Shown: positions 18,464 to 28,114 of the stretch, one piece after another | Numbering within the stretch: the first letter of the stretch is position 1 | Layout of the letters: each line of letters opens with the position of its first letter | Notes under the pieces: generated by a model | Database searches by the model: none | The model's input: the letters and a program-made list of their open reading frames with translations, nothing else | What the model was told of the DNA's origin: nothing | Position numbers and translations under genes: made by a program | From: Microbulbifer thermotolerans | GTDB lineage: Bacteria > Pseudomonadota > Gammaproteobacteria > Pseudomonadales > Cellvibrionaceae | Reading direction: 5' to 3' | DNA: 64,000 bases | NCBI RefSeq assembly: GCF_900112305.1 | Contig: NZ_FOKT01000008.1 | Location: 146,915-210,914 of the forward strand

Positions 18464-19849
18464 TCACACCCGGTGCAGGTAGCTCTGATACTCCACGTCT
18501 GTAACGCGCGCGCCAATCTCCGCCAGCTCCTGGTGTTTCAACAATAGGAATAGCTCGACAAACCGCGGGTCAAGATATTCCTTCCACAGGGCACTGCGTG
18601 CAAAGCGGTCGAGCGCACCGCTCCAGGTATTGATGAGCTGTTCACTCTCCACCTGATAAGCATCGCCCTCGACCGCTTCCGGCGGCTCCAGCTTGTGCTC
18701 GAGCCCGTGACAAACAGCGGCGAGAATCGCCGCCAGCACCAGATACGGATTGGTATCGGCACCGGCGATGCGGTGCTCGATACGGCGCGCTTCGGGCTGG
18801 CTCGCCGGGACACGCAGTGTGGTCGTGCGGTTGTCGTAACCCCAGCACAGGTTGAGCGGCGCATGCGAACTTTCCTGAAAACGGCGGTATGAGTTGCTGT
18901 GCGGCGCAAAGAAGGCCATAGCATCATTGGCGCTGGCCAGCATGCCAGCAACAGCGTGACGCAACAAATCGGACCCCCGCTCACTGCCGTCATCGAAGAC
19001 ATTCTTGCCGCGGCTGTCGACCAAACTCAGGTGCACATGCATACCGTTGCCGGCCTGCCCGCCAAACGGTTTGGCCATGGTGCTGACGCGCAGTCCGTGG
19101 CTGCGCGCCACCCCTTTGAGCAGACGCTTGAACAACAGCGTCTGGTCGGCGACCTGCACCGCATCGGCACTGTGCAACAGATTGATCTCAAACTGCCCCG
19201 GAGCGCACTCGGAGAGAATTGAATCCGCGGGAATCCCCTGCTCCACACAGGCTGCGCGCACATCGGCGAAGAAATGCCGCTGGGCATCCAGCTCGGACAA
19301 ATCATAGACATCGGTGGAGGGCACCAAGTCAGCGTCATTGTCACTGACCGGTCGCGGCCGCTCCAAGTGATCTACTTCTTCCCGCAGCAGATAAAATTCC
19401 AACTCGGTGGCACACACCGCCGTATATCCCAGCGCCTTCAATTTCTCCACCACCCGCTGCAGCTGGGTGCGTGGATCTGCATAGAGGGGGGAGCCATCCG
19501 CCTCATGCAGCTGCATATGCAGCTGTGCCGTCGCCTCCCGGTGCCAGGGTGCCAGGCAGATTGGGGATACCGGGATACAGACCCCGTCGCTGTCGCCACT
19601 GGCAAACACCAACGGGCTGTTTTCAATATCCCGCCCCCAGATATCCAGGCTGACCGCACTGCGCGGCATTTGCAGGCCGCCCTTGAGCAGCTTCTCCGCC
19701 GACGCCGCGGGCAGCCATTTGCCACGGGGCACGCCGTTGATATCGAACACAAAGCCCTCAATCCATTTCAGCTCGGAGTGTTCATCAAGGAAACGCCGCG
19801 ATTGCTGCAATAACCCTGTCTGCGGAGCAAGTTCTTTTTCTGTAGACAT
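18464..19849 (-). CDS. Glutamine synthetase family protein, probably gamma-glutamylpolyamine synthetase (PuuA/SpuI-like)
   Basis: 461 aa from ATG 19849; an ATG at 19885 overlapping the upstream TAA (TAATG) would add 12 residues. It has the GS beta-grasp start (WIEGFVFDINGVPRGKWLP), the Glu metal region CATELEFYLL, GQFEINLLHSADAVQVADQ, the KPFGGQAGNGMHVHLSL motif, NSYRRFQESSHAPLN and RIEHRIAGADTNPYLVLAA. Divergent GS proteins like this glutamylate putrescine or other amines with ATP. It directly follows a SpuC-type polyamine aminotransferase, supporting polyamine catabolism rather than nitrogen assimilation. The adenylylation Tyr region of GlnA is not evident. Confidence 0.85.
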   Translation of the reverse strand: MSTEKELAPQTGLLQQSRRFLDEHSELKWIEGFVFDINGVPRGKWLPAASAEKLLKGGLQMPRSAVSLDIWGRDIENSPLVFASGDSDGVCIPVSPICLAPWHREATAQLHMQLHEADGSPLYADPRTQLQRVVEKLKALGYTAVCATELEFYLLREEVDHLERPRPVSDNDADLVPSTDVYDLSELDAQRHFFADVRAACVEQGIPADSILSECAPGQFEINLLHSADAVQVADQTLLFKRLLKGVARSHGLRVSTMAKPFGGQAGNGMHVHLSLVDSRGKNVFDDGSERGSDLLRHAVAGMLASANDAMAFFAPHSNSYRRFQESSHAPLNLCWGYDNRTTTLRVPASQPEARRIEHRIAGADTNPYLVLAAILAAVCHGLEHKLEPPEAVEGDAYQVESEQLINTWSGALDRFARSALWKEYLDPRFVELFLLLKHQELAEIGARVTDVEYQSYLHRV

Positions 19850-19884
19850 AAATTGCCTTTTCGGTGTCCCCGATCCCGGGACCA

Positions 19885-21237
19885 TTACGCCAGTGCCTTG
19901 GCTGTATCATCCAGTGCCCGGCGGGCTTTTTCCACCAGCTCGTCCACCTGCTCTTTAGTCAGAATCAGCGGCGGAGCAATGATCATAGTATCGCCAGTAG
20001 CCCGCATGACCAGACCGTTTTTGATGCTCAGATCCCGGCAGACGCCGCCAGCAGTGCACTTGTCGTCGAAGCGCGCGCGGCTGGACTTGTCCTTGACCAG
20101 TTCCAGCGCACCCACCAGACCGAGGCTGCGCGCCTCACCAACAATCGGATGATCCGCCAGTTCCGCCCAGCGCTTGGCCAGATAAGGGGCGGTATTTTCG
20201 CGCACGTTTTCAATGATCTTCTCGTTGCGCAGGATATTGATAGTCGCCAAACCGGCTTTACAGGCCGCCGGGTGCGCGGAATAAGTGTAGCCGTGGGTGA
20301 ACTCTCCGCCCTTGGCTTTGATCACCTCCGCCACACGGTCCCCCACCATGGTGCCGCCGAGCGGGAAATACCCGTTGGTCACCGCCTTGGCGAAAGTCAT
20401 AAGATCCGGCTGCATGCCATAGTAATCGGCGCCGAACCATTCACCGGTGCGGCCGAAGCCAAAGATCACTTCATCCATTACCAGAAGGATATCGCCGTAC
20501 TGATCCAGCACCTTCTTTACTTCCGGCCAATAGGTTTCCGGAGGAATAATTACGCCGCCGGCCCCCTGGATGGGCTCGGCAATAAAAGCCGCCACGTTTT
20601 CGGGCCCCAGCTCCTGGATTTTTTCATCCAGACAGCGGGCAGCGTAAACGCCAAACTCCTCCGGGGACATATCCCCACCCTCACCAAACCAGTACGGCTG
20701 CTGGATGTGCTCAATATAGTCCAGGGCCTGAAACTGCTTGTGCATGCCGCTCATGCCTCCCAGGCTGGCACCGCCGATGGTGGAACCGTGGTAAGCATTT
20801 TTGCGTGAAATAACAATTCGCTTCTCGGGCCGCTCCATCAAGTCCCAGTAACGGCGGATAATGCGCAGATTGGTATCGTTCGCCTCACTGCCAGAGCCGG
20901 TGAAGAAGACATTATTCATGTGCGCCGGAGCCACTGCCGCCAATGCATCCGCCAGCTCAATAGATGGGACGGTGGTGCACTGGAAGAAGCTGTTGTAGAA
21001 AGGCAGGGTATTCAGCTGTTCATAGATGGCATCGGAAATTTCCCTGCGGCTGTAGCCGAGGTTACAGCACCAAAGGCCGGACATGCCATCGAGCATTTTG
21101 TGACCATCGATATCGGTGATATAGACCCCCTCGGCACCGGTGATCACCCGGGTGCCCTGCTCACCCAGCTCGTGGAAATCGGTAAAGGGGTGCAGTAAGT
21201 GCTCCCGGTCCTGTTGTTGCAGTTCGCTCTTGTTCAT
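19885..21237 (-). CDS. spuC: Putrescine/polyamine:pyruvate aminotransferase (SpuC-like, class III PLP)
   Basis: 450 aa. Class III aminotransferase features are GMSGLWCCNLGYSRREI, TGSGSEANDTNLRIIRRYW, AYHGSTIGGASLGG, AFIAEPIQGAGGVIIPPE, VMDEVIFGFGRTGEWFG and the PLP lysine in LMTFAKAVTNGYFPLGG. It moves the amino group of putrescine or related amines to pyruvate in the cytoplasm. The downstream GS-like gene overlaps or closely follows it, matching spu/puu operon order. The symbol is by similarity of motifs and context; beta-alanine:pyruvate aminotransferase is an alternative within the class. Confidence 0.82.
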   Translation of the reverse strand: MNKSELQQQDREHLLHPFTDFHELGEQGTRVITGAEGVYITDIDGHKMLDGMSGLWCCNLGYSRREISDAIYEQLNTLPFYNSFFQCTTVPSIELADALAAVAPAHMNNVFFTGSGSEANDTNLRIIRRYWDLMERPEKRIVISRKNAYHGSTIGGASLGGMSGMHKQFQALDYIEHIQQPYWFGEGGDMSPEEFGVYAARCLDEKIQELGPENVAAFIAEPIQGAGGVIIPPETYWPEVKKVLDQYGDILLVMDEVIFGFGRTGEWFGADYYGMQPDLMTFAKAVTNGYFPLGGTMVGDRVAEVIKAKGGEFTHGYTYSAHPAACKAGLATINILRNEKIIENVRENTAPYLAKRWAELADHPIVGEARSLGLVGALELVKDKSSRARFDDKCTAGGVCRDLSIKNGLVMRATGDTMIIAPPLILTKEQVDELVEKARRALDDTAKALA

Positions 21238-21459
21238 TGCTCACTCCTGGCTATCTGGCTGCAACGACCGGCAACGGGCCGGCCTCTATGCGATTCGTCA
21301 TCAGTCATTCACGGCGGCCAAGTCCAGCCCGGCCCGTTTGTGATCACATTTTAGGGGCGGGTTCGGGCGGAGCGCAAGATCTGCCGGAACCGCACGCACT
21401 GGTTCCGCTGTTGGGTAAGAGGCACCGGTGACGGAGATAAAAGCTTTGCAATCAGCAGC
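21238..21459. other. Upstream region of the polyamine operon
   Basis: About 220 bases between the aminotransferase start and the palindromic repeat element. It presumably holds the operon promoter; no convincing promoter boxes or operator can be named by eye. Confidence 0.3.
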
Positions 21460-21680
21460 TAGGGAGCCTCTGATTAATTCATTTCCTGGTGGCAGAGGTT
21501 CTTCGAGGGCGGATGTGAAGCTCAGGTGGTAGGACGGACATTTCGAAACCGTCGGATACAAGGCGGTATCCGACGGAGCTACAGGGAAATACTCGTGCGC
21601 TTTCGAAATGTCCGTCCTATTGTCTGAGCGCCCCGGAACCTACCACTAGGTTCACGCGAATTAATCAGAGGTTCCCTAGG
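21460..21680. repeat. MITE-like palindromic element, copy A
   Basis: About 217 bp with imperfect terminal inverted repeats (GGAGCCTCTGATTAATTC at the left, the complement of GAATTAATCAGAGGTTCC at the right; about 19 of 20 match), bounded by CTAG on both sides, so a TA duplication is possible. Inside is a long stem of 18 bp (21532-21549 with 21602-21619) enclosing a second 11-bp stem (21550-21560 with 21567-21577). It has no coding capacity. A second well-preserved copy lies at 37089-37309. Confidence 0.8.
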
Positions 21681-21779
21681 GGGATACAAGTGACAAGGGG
21701 ACACCAGCGCCTTTTCGACAAGCGCATGGCTTGAGCGCCGAGAAACCAACTTCAGCGCCCACAGAGGCCAAGCAGCCCT

Positions 21780-22088
21780 TTAGACACCACAGTCCAAGGC
21801 ATCCAGCAACATATGGGTAACCAGACCGATCCCCAGGTAGCGCACCGGCTTCCAGGGCAGAAACATCATGGCACCGTAAAGAGAGATCGGCAGCATCTTG
21901 TGTAACGGATGAAAGTTGATACTGCAGCGGTTAGGGTCGTACACGGGACTGGCGAGAAAATGGTCCAAATCGACCAGATTGGCGGCGAGCATGATCAACG
22001 CGGCCCTTTTCCAGTCCGTGCGGAAGAAAAACCAGGCAATGCCCACCGGCACAAGAAAGTGCAAGGCAATATGGAGATATGCAAACAT
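21780..22088 (-). CDS. DUF6122-type small membrane protein
   Basis: 102 aa with about four hydrophobic segments (LHIALHFLVPVGIAWFFF, AALIMLAANLVDLDHFLA, LPISLYGAMMFLP, YLGIGLVTHMLLDAL). His and Asp residues are placed as in membrane-bound YdjM/DUF6122 proteins (HFLVP, NLVDLDHFLA, FHPLHK, THMLLDALDC). The biochemical function is unknown; a membrane metal-dependent hydrolase has been suggested for relatives. It begins 2 bases after the GntR stop and is therefore probably in its operon. Confidence 0.7.
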   Translation of the reverse strand: MFAYLHIALHFLVPVGIAWFFFRTDWKRAALIMLAANLVDLDHFLASPVYDPNRCSINFHPLHKMLPISLYGAMMFLPWKPVRYLGIGLVTHMLLDALDCGV

Positions 22089-22090
22089 CG

Positions 22091-22762
22091 TTATAAAAGC
22101 TCTTCTGCAGAGATGGAGCCAAGCCCCTCCTCGATATCCTGACGGATGGCGGTGCGCACCCGCACGGGGTCACCAGCGGAGATGGCCTCGAGAAGATCCC
22201 GGTGCCGGTCGGGCAGTTCCTGCACGCCAAAGCGCCGGAAAACCAGGTGCTGCAGAGGCGCCGTCTGCAGCCACAGACTCTCTATCAAGGACAGGATGAT
22301 ATGCGGTCGACCTAGACGGTACAGGGTGAAGTGGAACTCCAAATTAGCGGTGACATACGCTTCCGTATCTCCATCCGCAAGCGCCGCACTGACCCGGTCG
22401 TCCAGACTGCGCAGCCGTTCCAGCTCGTCCGGGCCCACATAGGGCAGTGCCCGCTCCGCGGCCTGGCACTCGAGCGCCACCCGCGCCGCGCAAATCTCGG
22501 CCAGCTTTTCCGGGGTCATAGTGGGCACCGTCACCCGCCGCGTGTCCGACAACTCCAGCGCACGCTCGGAGGTAAGGCGGCGCAGCGCCTCGCGTACCGG
22601 CATGGGACTGCAGCCGAGCTCCGCGGCCAGCCCGCGAATCGTGACTGGATGGCCAGGCAAAAATTTTCCACGCAGAATAGCCTCCCGCACCTGGTGGTAG
22701 ACCCACTCCTGGGTGGTACGGAATTCCTCCTGGGACACTCCCAGTTCCCGCGCACCACTCAT
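22091..22762 (-). CDS. GntR-family regulator, FCD (FadR) subgroup
   Basis: 223 aa. The N-terminal winged HTH covers about 17-80 (EWVYHQVREAILRGKFLPG, IRGLAAELGCSPMPVREALRRL). The C-terminal all-helical FCD ligand domain has ICAARVALECQAAERAL, NLEFHFTLYRLGRP and HRDLLEAISAGDPVRVRTAI, with Asp/His metal-ligand positions. FCD regulators respond to organic acids or amino acid derivatives. Its start overlaps the stop of the patatin-like gene (ATGA), implying co-transcription with the genes from 24397 down. Confidence 0.9.
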   Translation of the reverse strand: MSGARELGVSQEEFRTTQEWVYHQVREAILRGKFLPGHPVTIRGLAAELGCSPMPVREALRRLTSERALELSDTRRVTVPTMTPEKLAEICAARVALECQAAERALPYVGPDELERLRSLDDRVSAALADGDTEAYVTANLEFHFTLYRLGRPHIILSLIESLWLQTAPLQHLVFRRFGVQELPDRHRDLLEAISAGDPVRVRTAIRQDIEEGLGSISAEELL

Positions 22763-23865
22763 ATGGCTGCCACCTGCGACAGCTTGTGAGGACTTTCATC
22801 TCGCCCAACTTCGATCAAGTGATCGGCGACGGCCCCCGTCTGCCAGAGCTCATAGAAGTCATCAGCCACCCGCCTGCCCATATCCACCACGGTATTCCAG
22901 TACTTCAACCGTTCATCGGTGCCGAGCTGGTAGAAGTCGTTGCGGTCAGGAATCTTGCCGTAGGGCAAGCGAGCAACGAACGCCGGGGACGGCGCTACCA
23001 GTAATGTGTTTTCCATGGCATCCCCCCTGACGCGGCGCCAAGGCAGGCTTTTATCAAACCAACCTGGCACAAGAAAAGGGAAAAAGTGCGGATAAAAGAC
23101 CAGCCCCTCCGGATGCTCGAAGCGCAGATCGAAGTGATAGTCGGTGATACCGCCATCGCGATAGTTGCCCGCTGGCGCCCCCCGTGGATTTTGCACCCCG
23201 GCCATTACCAGCGGAATCGAGCCACTGGCCAATACGGCATCGCAGACATTTTCCTCCGATAGCGCCGCATTGATCGTTCGCAGCTTGTCGAAACGAACAC
23301 CGGCGGCGCTGCCCGAGTGGAATACCACCCTGTCCCAGAAGCAACTCAAGCTGTCTCTGGACAGGGCGTTTGCCAGCATTGAGGCAAGGAGCGCCGGCGC
23401 CAGCAGTGCGCGCCGCTCGCTGGCCAGAAGGCCGCGCCCTCGCACAGTGACAAAGTGGCTGTGCCAGAGGCGGTTTTCCGCGACTTCTCGTGCCCCTCCC
23501 CGCCCCAGAACTTCTTTAAGGATCTTCTCAGCGGCAGCGGTGATCTCCGCGGGCGCGGGTTTTGCGGAGGCATAAGTTTGGTTGATATAGCCGTACTCGA
23601 GGCGCTCCAGAGCGCCCAGGGAGTCCTCCATCGCATAGCACAGGTTGCGGAAACTGCCTATGGATGAACCAAGAGTTACGATGGGCCGACTGCGCCCCTT
23701 GAAAAACTCTCCTATAAGCACCCTGTCAAGCTGACTGATCACCAGCCACTTGGGCCCTCCGGAAGCCCCCACCAGAGTGGAGAACTGCTCCTGGCGCAAC
23801 CCCTCCGCGCGGATGCGATCCGCTGCCGATTTACCGGCCAGTAATACGCAATTAGATCTTTTCAC
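22759..23865 (-). CDS. Patatin-like phospholipase
   Basis: 368 aa. The nucleophile elbow is G66-S-S68-I-G70 (VTLGSSIGSF), the oxyanion segment is VGASGGPKWL at 32-41, and the Asp of the Ser-Asp dyad is in NYRDGGITDYHFDL at about residue 228. These mark a patatin-fold lipid acyl hydrolase. There is no signal peptide, so it is probably cytoplasmic. Its stop overlaps the GntR start; the substrate is unknown. Confidence 0.83.
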   Translation of the reverse strand: MKRSNCVLLAGKSAADRIRAEGLRQEQFSTLVGASGGPKWLVISQLDRVLIGEFFKGRSRPIVTLGSSIGSFRNLCYAMEDSLGALERLEYGYINQTYASAKPAPAEITAAAEKILKEVLGRGGAREVAENRLWHSHFVTVRGRGLLASERRALLAPALLASMLANALSRDSLSCFWDRVVFHSGSAAGVRFDKLRTINAALSEENVCDAVLASGSIPLVMAGVQNPRGAPAGNYRDGGITDYHFDLRFEHPEGLVFYPHFFPFLVPGWFDKSLPWRRVRGDAMENTLLVAPSPAFVARLPYGKIPDRNDFYQLGTDERLKYWNTVVDMGRRVADDFYELWQTGAVADHLIEVGRDESPHKLSQVAAI

Positions 23866-23929
23866 TGCCTTTCTCTAACCTTGCGGACGGGCACTGCGCC
23901 CGCCCCTGCAAGCACTCCTGCCGGTATGC

Positions 23930-24397
23930 TTACCACTCGCCGGTATTTTCCATGGATGCCCAGGGCTCCTGCGGTTCCAGCGGCTCACCTTTCTGCAACA
24001 ACTCAATGGAAATGCCGTCCGGGGAACGCACAAACGCCATATGACCGTCCCGCGGCGGACGGTTAATGGTGACACCCTTATCCATCAGCTGCTGACAAGT
24101 TGCGTAGATATTATCCACCCGGTAGGCCAAATGGCCAAAATTGCGTCCCCCGGTATAGGTTTCCGGGTCCCAGTTGTATGTGAGTTCAAGGCAGGGCGCC
24201 AGCTTCTCCCGCGCAGTTTCCGCATCGCCCGGAGCGGCCAGGAACACCAGCGTAAAGCGGCCCTTTTCGTAATCCTTGCGGCTGACCTCCTGCAACCCCA
24301 GTTTGTTGCAATAAAACTCCAAAGACTCATCCAGATCCGAAACTCGCACCATCGTGTGCAGATATTCCACAGTACTACTCCTTCTATCCGTCACCAT
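23930..24397 (-). CDS. gloA: Lactoylglutathione lyase-like VOC protein (glyoxalase I)
   Basis: 155 aa. Glyoxalase I isomerises the methylglyoxal-glutathione hemithioacetal to lactoylglutathione. Metal ligands are visible in the expected order: His14 (EYLHTMVRV), Glu in LELTYNWD, His in GHLAYRVDN and Glu in [10 protein letters not shown]. The length is slightly above the E. coli enzyme (135 aa) because of both tails. It heads the minus-strand cluster with patatin, GntR and DUF6122; the gap of 64 bases makes shared transcription possible. Confidence 0.87.
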   Translation of the reverse strand: MVTDRRSSTVEYLHTMVRVSDLDESLEFYCNKLGLQEVSRKDYEKGRFTLVFLAAPGDAETAREKLAPCLELTYNWDPETYTGGRNFGHLAYRVDNIYATCQQLMDKGVTINRPPRDGHMAFVRSPDGISIELLQKGEPLEPQEPWASMENTGEW

Positions 24398-24404
24398 CTA
24401 AAAT

Positions 24405-24438
24405 GCCGGCAACAATTTATTACACTCGGTTTGCCGGC
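24405..24438. promoter_or_regulatory. Inverted repeat between divergent gloA and PLP genes
   Basis: GCCGGCAA (24405-24412) and TTGCCGGC (24431-24438) are perfect 8-bp arms 18 bases apart in the 52-base divergent gap. It could be an operator. The distal arm lies 12 bases from the start at 24450. Confidence 0.4.
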
Positions 24439-24449
24439 GCCAAAACCAA

Positions 24450-25613
24450 ATGTATCAAAAATACTATCGACAATTTTTACAATCCCAGTGCAGCCGCTTT
24501 GAAAACCCGCTGCACATGGCGTGCCACTCCCACCACTACTGGCCGGACGTGACCTTCGAAGCAGCGCAACAGTATTGGCGCGACGCCGCTATGCTGGCCG
24601 ATGACAAGTGGCGCCTTCTGTTCGAGAAGAAGATCCCGGCCTGGCAAGCTGCGGTGGCGCGCACCCTGCGTTTACCAGCCCCCGACCGGGTCGCTATAGC
24701 GCCCAATACCCACGAGTTGGTTTTCCGCTTGATCAGCGCCTTCGATTTGACCAAGCCGCTGCGCATTCTCACCACCGATGGCGAATTCTACAGCTTCGCC
24801 CGTCAACTGCAGCGGTTGGAGGAGCTGCCAACGATCGAAGTCACCCGCGTTGCCAAAGAACCCTACGCTACCCTGGCCGCCCGCTTCGAGCGGGAACTCC
24901 AGCGTGGTGACTACCAACTGGCCTACGCGAGCTTGGTTTTCTTTGATTCCGGCGTCGAGTTTCCCCAACTGCTCAAGATCGCCGCGCGCAAACCGCAATC
25001 CACAGAATTTGTTATCGACGGCTACCACGCTTTTTTCGCCCTGCCCATTGATCTTAGCGAAGCCGCGGACAAGGTCTACTTTACCGCAGGTTCCTACAAA
25101 TACCTCGGTGCCGGCGAAGGTTTGTGCTTTATGACCATTCCCGCCAACTGCCAACTGCGCCCCTTGAATACCGGCTGGTTCGCCGAATTAACGGAGCTGG
25201 AAAACCGCAGTGGCAGAGTCCAGTTTGACGACAACTGGCTGCGTTTTGCCGGCGCCACCATGGATTACTCAGCCCTTTACAAAGGCCTTGCGGTCTTCGA
25301 GCTGTTCGAGCGCGAGGGCATCACCGTAGAAAAAATTCATTCCTATGTACTGGCCGCACAGCGGCGCTTTCTCACCGCGATGGACCAAGCCCATCACCCG
25401 CTTCTGAACCGGAGCAACCTCATCTGTCACGATCTGGAAAACGGCCACGGCCATTTCTTTGCCTTCGACTGCGGCAGCGGGGAAAAATCGGAACAGCTGC
25501 AGCGGGAACTCGAATCCCGCGGGGTACTGTGCGACCGACGCCAGCGGTTACTGCGCCTGGGCTTTGCGATCTATCACGGCGAAGCGGAAGATTACCGGCG
25601 GGTATTCGGCTGA
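24450..25613 (+). CDS. Class V PLP-dependent enzyme (kynureninase-like aminotransferase fold)
   Basis: 387 aa. Fold type I class V features are ACHSHHYWPD near the N-terminus, IAPNTHELVFRL, FVIDGYHAFFALP (the Asp that binds the PLP nitrogen) and FTAGSYKYLGAGEGLCF, with Lys as the Schiff-base residue. Kynureninases have similar order and length, but kynurenine-binding residues cannot be confirmed by eye. It may cleave or transaminate an amino acid. Divergent from gloA. Confidence 0.75.
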   Translation: MYQKYYRQFLQSQCSRFENPLHMACHSHHYWPDVTFEAAQQYWRDAAMLADDKWRLLFEKKIPAWQAAVARTLRLPAPDRVAIAPNTHELVFRLISAFDLTKPLRILTTDGEFYSFARQLQRLEELPTIEVTRVAKEPYATLAARFERELQRGDYQLAYASLVFFDSGVEFPQLLKIAARKPQSTEFVIDGYHAFFALPIDLSEAADKVYFTAGSYKYLGAGEGLCFMTIPANCQLRPLNTGWFAELTELENRSGRVQFDDNWLRFAGATMDYSALYKGLAVFELFEREGITVEKIHSYVLAAQRRFLTAMDQAHHPLLNRSNLICHDLENGHGHFFAFDCGSGEKSEQLQRELESRGVLCDRRQRLLRLGFAIYHGEAEDYRRVFG

Positions 25614-25707
25614 CGCAACCCGCTCAGTGCCTGTTCAGCTAACGGAGGTTACTGTTCCGCCTTCTGTTTGTCACAAAATTTTCACTGCAACCCACAAGGA
25701 AAACGTC

Positions 25708-26418
25708 ATGAAGGTTGTCAAATTGTCCACCATCGCCCTGTTCACCCTGCTGGCCACTGCCTGCGGCGGCGACCGCTCCCCGGCCGAGCGCGGCACTCTC
25801 ATTTCCATCTCCGCAACCGGCGAGGCAAGTCAAGCACCAGATGTAGCCAACATTTCGGCGGGCGTGGTCACTGAATCGGAAGACAGCGAGCAAGCTATGC
25901 GCGATAACGCCACGCAAATGGACAAACTGATAAAGGCGATCAAAAAAGCCGGCATCGACGAAAAAGATGTACAAACCAGTGGCATCAGCCTGTCGCCGCG
26001 TTATGACTACCAACAGGGCCGCAAACCCCAAATCACCGGCTACCAGGCTAGAAATACCGTCAGTATCAAGGTGCGCGATCTGCCGGCGCTGGGCGAGGTG
26101 CTGGACACATTGGCCGCAGCCGGCGCCAACCAAATCCACGGGCCCAGCCTGGAAATCGGCGAGCCGGAACCGGTGTTGGCCGAAGCGCGCAAGCGGGCAC
26201 TGGACATAGCCCGCGCCCGAGCGGAAACCTACGCCAAAGCGCTAGACATGAGGGTGCGCCGTATCGTCAGCATTTCAGAACAAGGAGGCCGTATCCCCCA
26301 ACCAATGCCGATGATGCGCGCGGAGATAGCGGCGGCAAAAGACAGCGCGGCCACACCGGTAGCCCCCGGAGAAACCACCCTGTCCGTCAACCTGGACCTG
26401 GTATTCGAATTGCGATAA
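25708..26418 (+). CDS. SIMPL-domain (DUF541) lipoprotein
   Basis: 236 aa from ATG 25708, with CAAGGA upstream. The start is a lipoprotein signal, ALFTLLATAC-GG, with Cys about residue 17. The SIMPL domain is recognised from ISISATGEASQAPDVANISAGV, the helical stretch of repeated AMRDNATQMDKLIKAIK, DVQTSGISLSPRYDY and YQARNTVSIKVRDL. E. coli YggE is a periplasmic member linked to oxidative stress; the molecular role is not settled. Likely an envelope lipoprotein. Confidence 0.85.
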   Translation: MKVVKLSTIALFTLLATACGGDRSPAERGTLISISATGEASQAPDVANISAGVVTESEDSEQAMRDNATQMDKLIKAIKKAGIDEKDVQTSGISLSPRYDYQQGRKPQITGYQARNTVSIKVRDLPALGEVLDTLAAAGANQIHGPSLEIGEPEPVLAEARKRALDIARARAETYAKALDMRVRRIVSISEQGGRIPQPMPMMRAEIAAAKDSAATPVAPGETTLSVNLDLVFELR

Positions 26419-26425
26419 CTGTGGC

Positions 26426-26455
26426 CCGGAAGCGCTGATTACTCAGGGCTTCCGG
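26426..26455 (+). terminator. Hairpin after the SIMPL gene
   Basis: CCGGAAGC (26426-26433) and GCTTCCGG (26448-26455) form an 8-bp stem 8 bases after the stop, followed by only a weak ACCTTATC. It lies between convergent genes. Confidence 0.45.
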
Positions 26456-26490
26456 ACCTTATCAAGAAATATTGCAAGCGCGTAGTAGCG

Positions 26491-27810
26491 TCATGGGGCC
26501 TTGTAAATTTTTCCGTCCTTCATCACGAAGGCCACCCGCTGCAACTCAGTGATATCTTCCAACGGGTTACCACTTACCGCGACAATATCCGCTCTCTTAC
26601 CTTCACTGATACTCCCCAGCTCATCCCCCATTTTTAGCAGCTGCGCCGCATTCCAGGTGGCGCTGCGGATGGCGTCTGCAGGGGTCATACCAGCGGCCAC
26701 CATCAGGGCGAATTCACGCGCATTGTCGCCGTGCCGGCTGACACCACTATCGGTACCAAAGGCAATTTTCACGCCGCGCTTGTAGGCATCGGCGAAGGTG
26801 TTTTGAAGCAGTGGGCCTATGGTGGACGCTTTTCCCCGCACCACCTCGGGGAAAAAACCGTCCAGCATAGCTTTCTGTGTAACCCATTCACCCGCCAGTA
26901 GTGTGGGCACATACCAGACGTTGTGGCGCCGCATCAGCTCAATGGTTTCCCCATCCATATAGGTGCCGTGCTCAATGGAGTCGACACCCGCGCGTATGGC
27001 GCGATCCATCCCTTCTTTGCCGTGGGCGTGTACCGCCACTGTAAAGCCGTAATCCCTCGCCGCGGCGACAATAGCCTCCAGTTCATCCTGCATAAACTGC
27101 GGATTCTGGCCGCTCCTGGCCACACTCAATACACCACCGGTCGCGGTGATCTTGATCAAATCGGCACCGTCCTTATAGCGTTGCCGCACGGCCTCGCGAG
27201 CACTGACCGGACCGTTGATAACGCCATCCGCGGGGCCGGGACTACCCATCAGGTCGTAACGGAAGCTGTTGGTGGGGTCGGCGTGACCACCGGTGGTAGC
27301 GATGGCCTTGCCAGCGGTAAAAATCCGCGGACCTTCAATGGTGCCGGCCTCTATCGCCTTGCGCAGACTGATGGTGACATTGTCGCTGTCACCCAGATCC
27401 CGCACCGTGGTAAACCCGGCCCGCAGAGTGCGCCGCGCCGTATCCACGGCACGCAAAGTGTAATCCGCTGGATTCCAGGTGAAGGGCTCCATATAGGTCC
27501 GCGGGCCATACTCATAGGCCAGATGGGTGTGCATATCCATCAGCCCCGGCAACACTGTGTAGTTGCGCAGATCCACCAAACGCTCCCGATCGCGCTTGGC
27601 AAACCCTTTCTGCACCGACTCGATACGGCCATCGACAATATGAATAGTGCGATTTTCCAACAGCTTGCCACTCTCGCTGTCGAACAGTTTTCCCGCATAG
27701 ACCGCCGTAGATTCCGCCGATGCCAAGCTGCTACACAGGCCGCTCAATAAGGCCAGCAACAGAGCAGCAGCGCGGTTGCGGAAGTGGCCTCCTTTGGTAT
27801 TTGTTGTCAT
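26491..27810 (-). CDS. Secreted amidohydrolase family protein (imidazolonepropionase/prolidase-like)
   Basis: 439 aa. A signal peptide ([19 protein letters not shown]) places it in the periplasm. The metal-dependent TIM barrel motifs are [15 protein letters not shown] (HxH), a mid-barrel Lys in [29 protein letters not shown] and the Asp in [13 protein letters not shown]. The C-terminal beta-sandwich ends [15 protein letters not shown]. The family includes Xaa-Pro dipeptidases and carboxypeptidases that hydrolyse peptides or cyclic amides. The substrate is unknown. Confidence 0.87.
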   Translation of the reverse strand: MTTNTKGGHFRNRAAALLLALLSGLCSSLASAESTAVYAGKLFDSESGKLLENRTIHIVDGRIESVQKGFAKRDRERLVDLRNYTVLPGLMDMHTHLAYEYGPRTYMEPFTWNPADYTLRAVDTARRTLRAGFTTVRDLGDSDNVTISLRKAIEAGTIEGPRIFTAGKAIATTGGHADPTNSFRYDLMGSPGPADGVINGPVSAREAVRQRYKDGADLIKITATGGVLSVARSGQNPQFMQDELEAIVAAARDYGFTVAVHAHGKEGMDRAIRAGVDSIEHGTYMDGETIELMRRHNVWYVPTLLAGEWVTQKAMLDGFFPEVVRGKASTIGPLLQNTFADAYKRGVKIAFGTDSGVSRHGDNAREFALMVAAGMTPADAIRSATWNAAQLLKMGDELGSISEGKRADIVAVSGNPLEDITELQRVAFVMKDGKIYKAP

Positions 27811-28114
27811 TGCCCCACCCGTTTAATCCCTCTTAAAGTCGTTCGTTCAGGCGAACCTCTGATTCTTTCGCGTGAGCGCTGTAGTCAGCTCTATGCGCTC
27901 TTCAAAAGCGCTCGAGTACTTTCCTTTAGCGCCGCCGGGCACCTTCTTGTATCAGGTATCAGGTAGTTTCGAAGTGCAGCCCATCACCCGCACAGCTCAT
28001 TTGACTTCCAACTATCTTTACCGCCGGGAAGCGAATGAATCAGAGCCCCTGACAAAGCGTACAATGTACCCCAAGCTTATGCTCACCCCAAGAATCGCGT
28101 CGAGAGGAAACCCA
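27811..28114. other. Divergent intergenic region with a degraded repeat
   Basis: A small hairpin (GTTCG / CGAAC at about 27840-27855) is followed by AACCTCTGATT, which matches the end of the MITE family. The rest of that element is not recognisable. Tandem TATCAGG units occur near 27953. The promoters of the amidohydrolase and GST genes should lie here. Confidence 0.3.

Noticed and set aside
19864..20808. 314-codon plus-strand open frame opposite the SpuC-like gene
   Set aside because: Antisense shadow; the minus strand carries unmistakable aminotransferase motifs.
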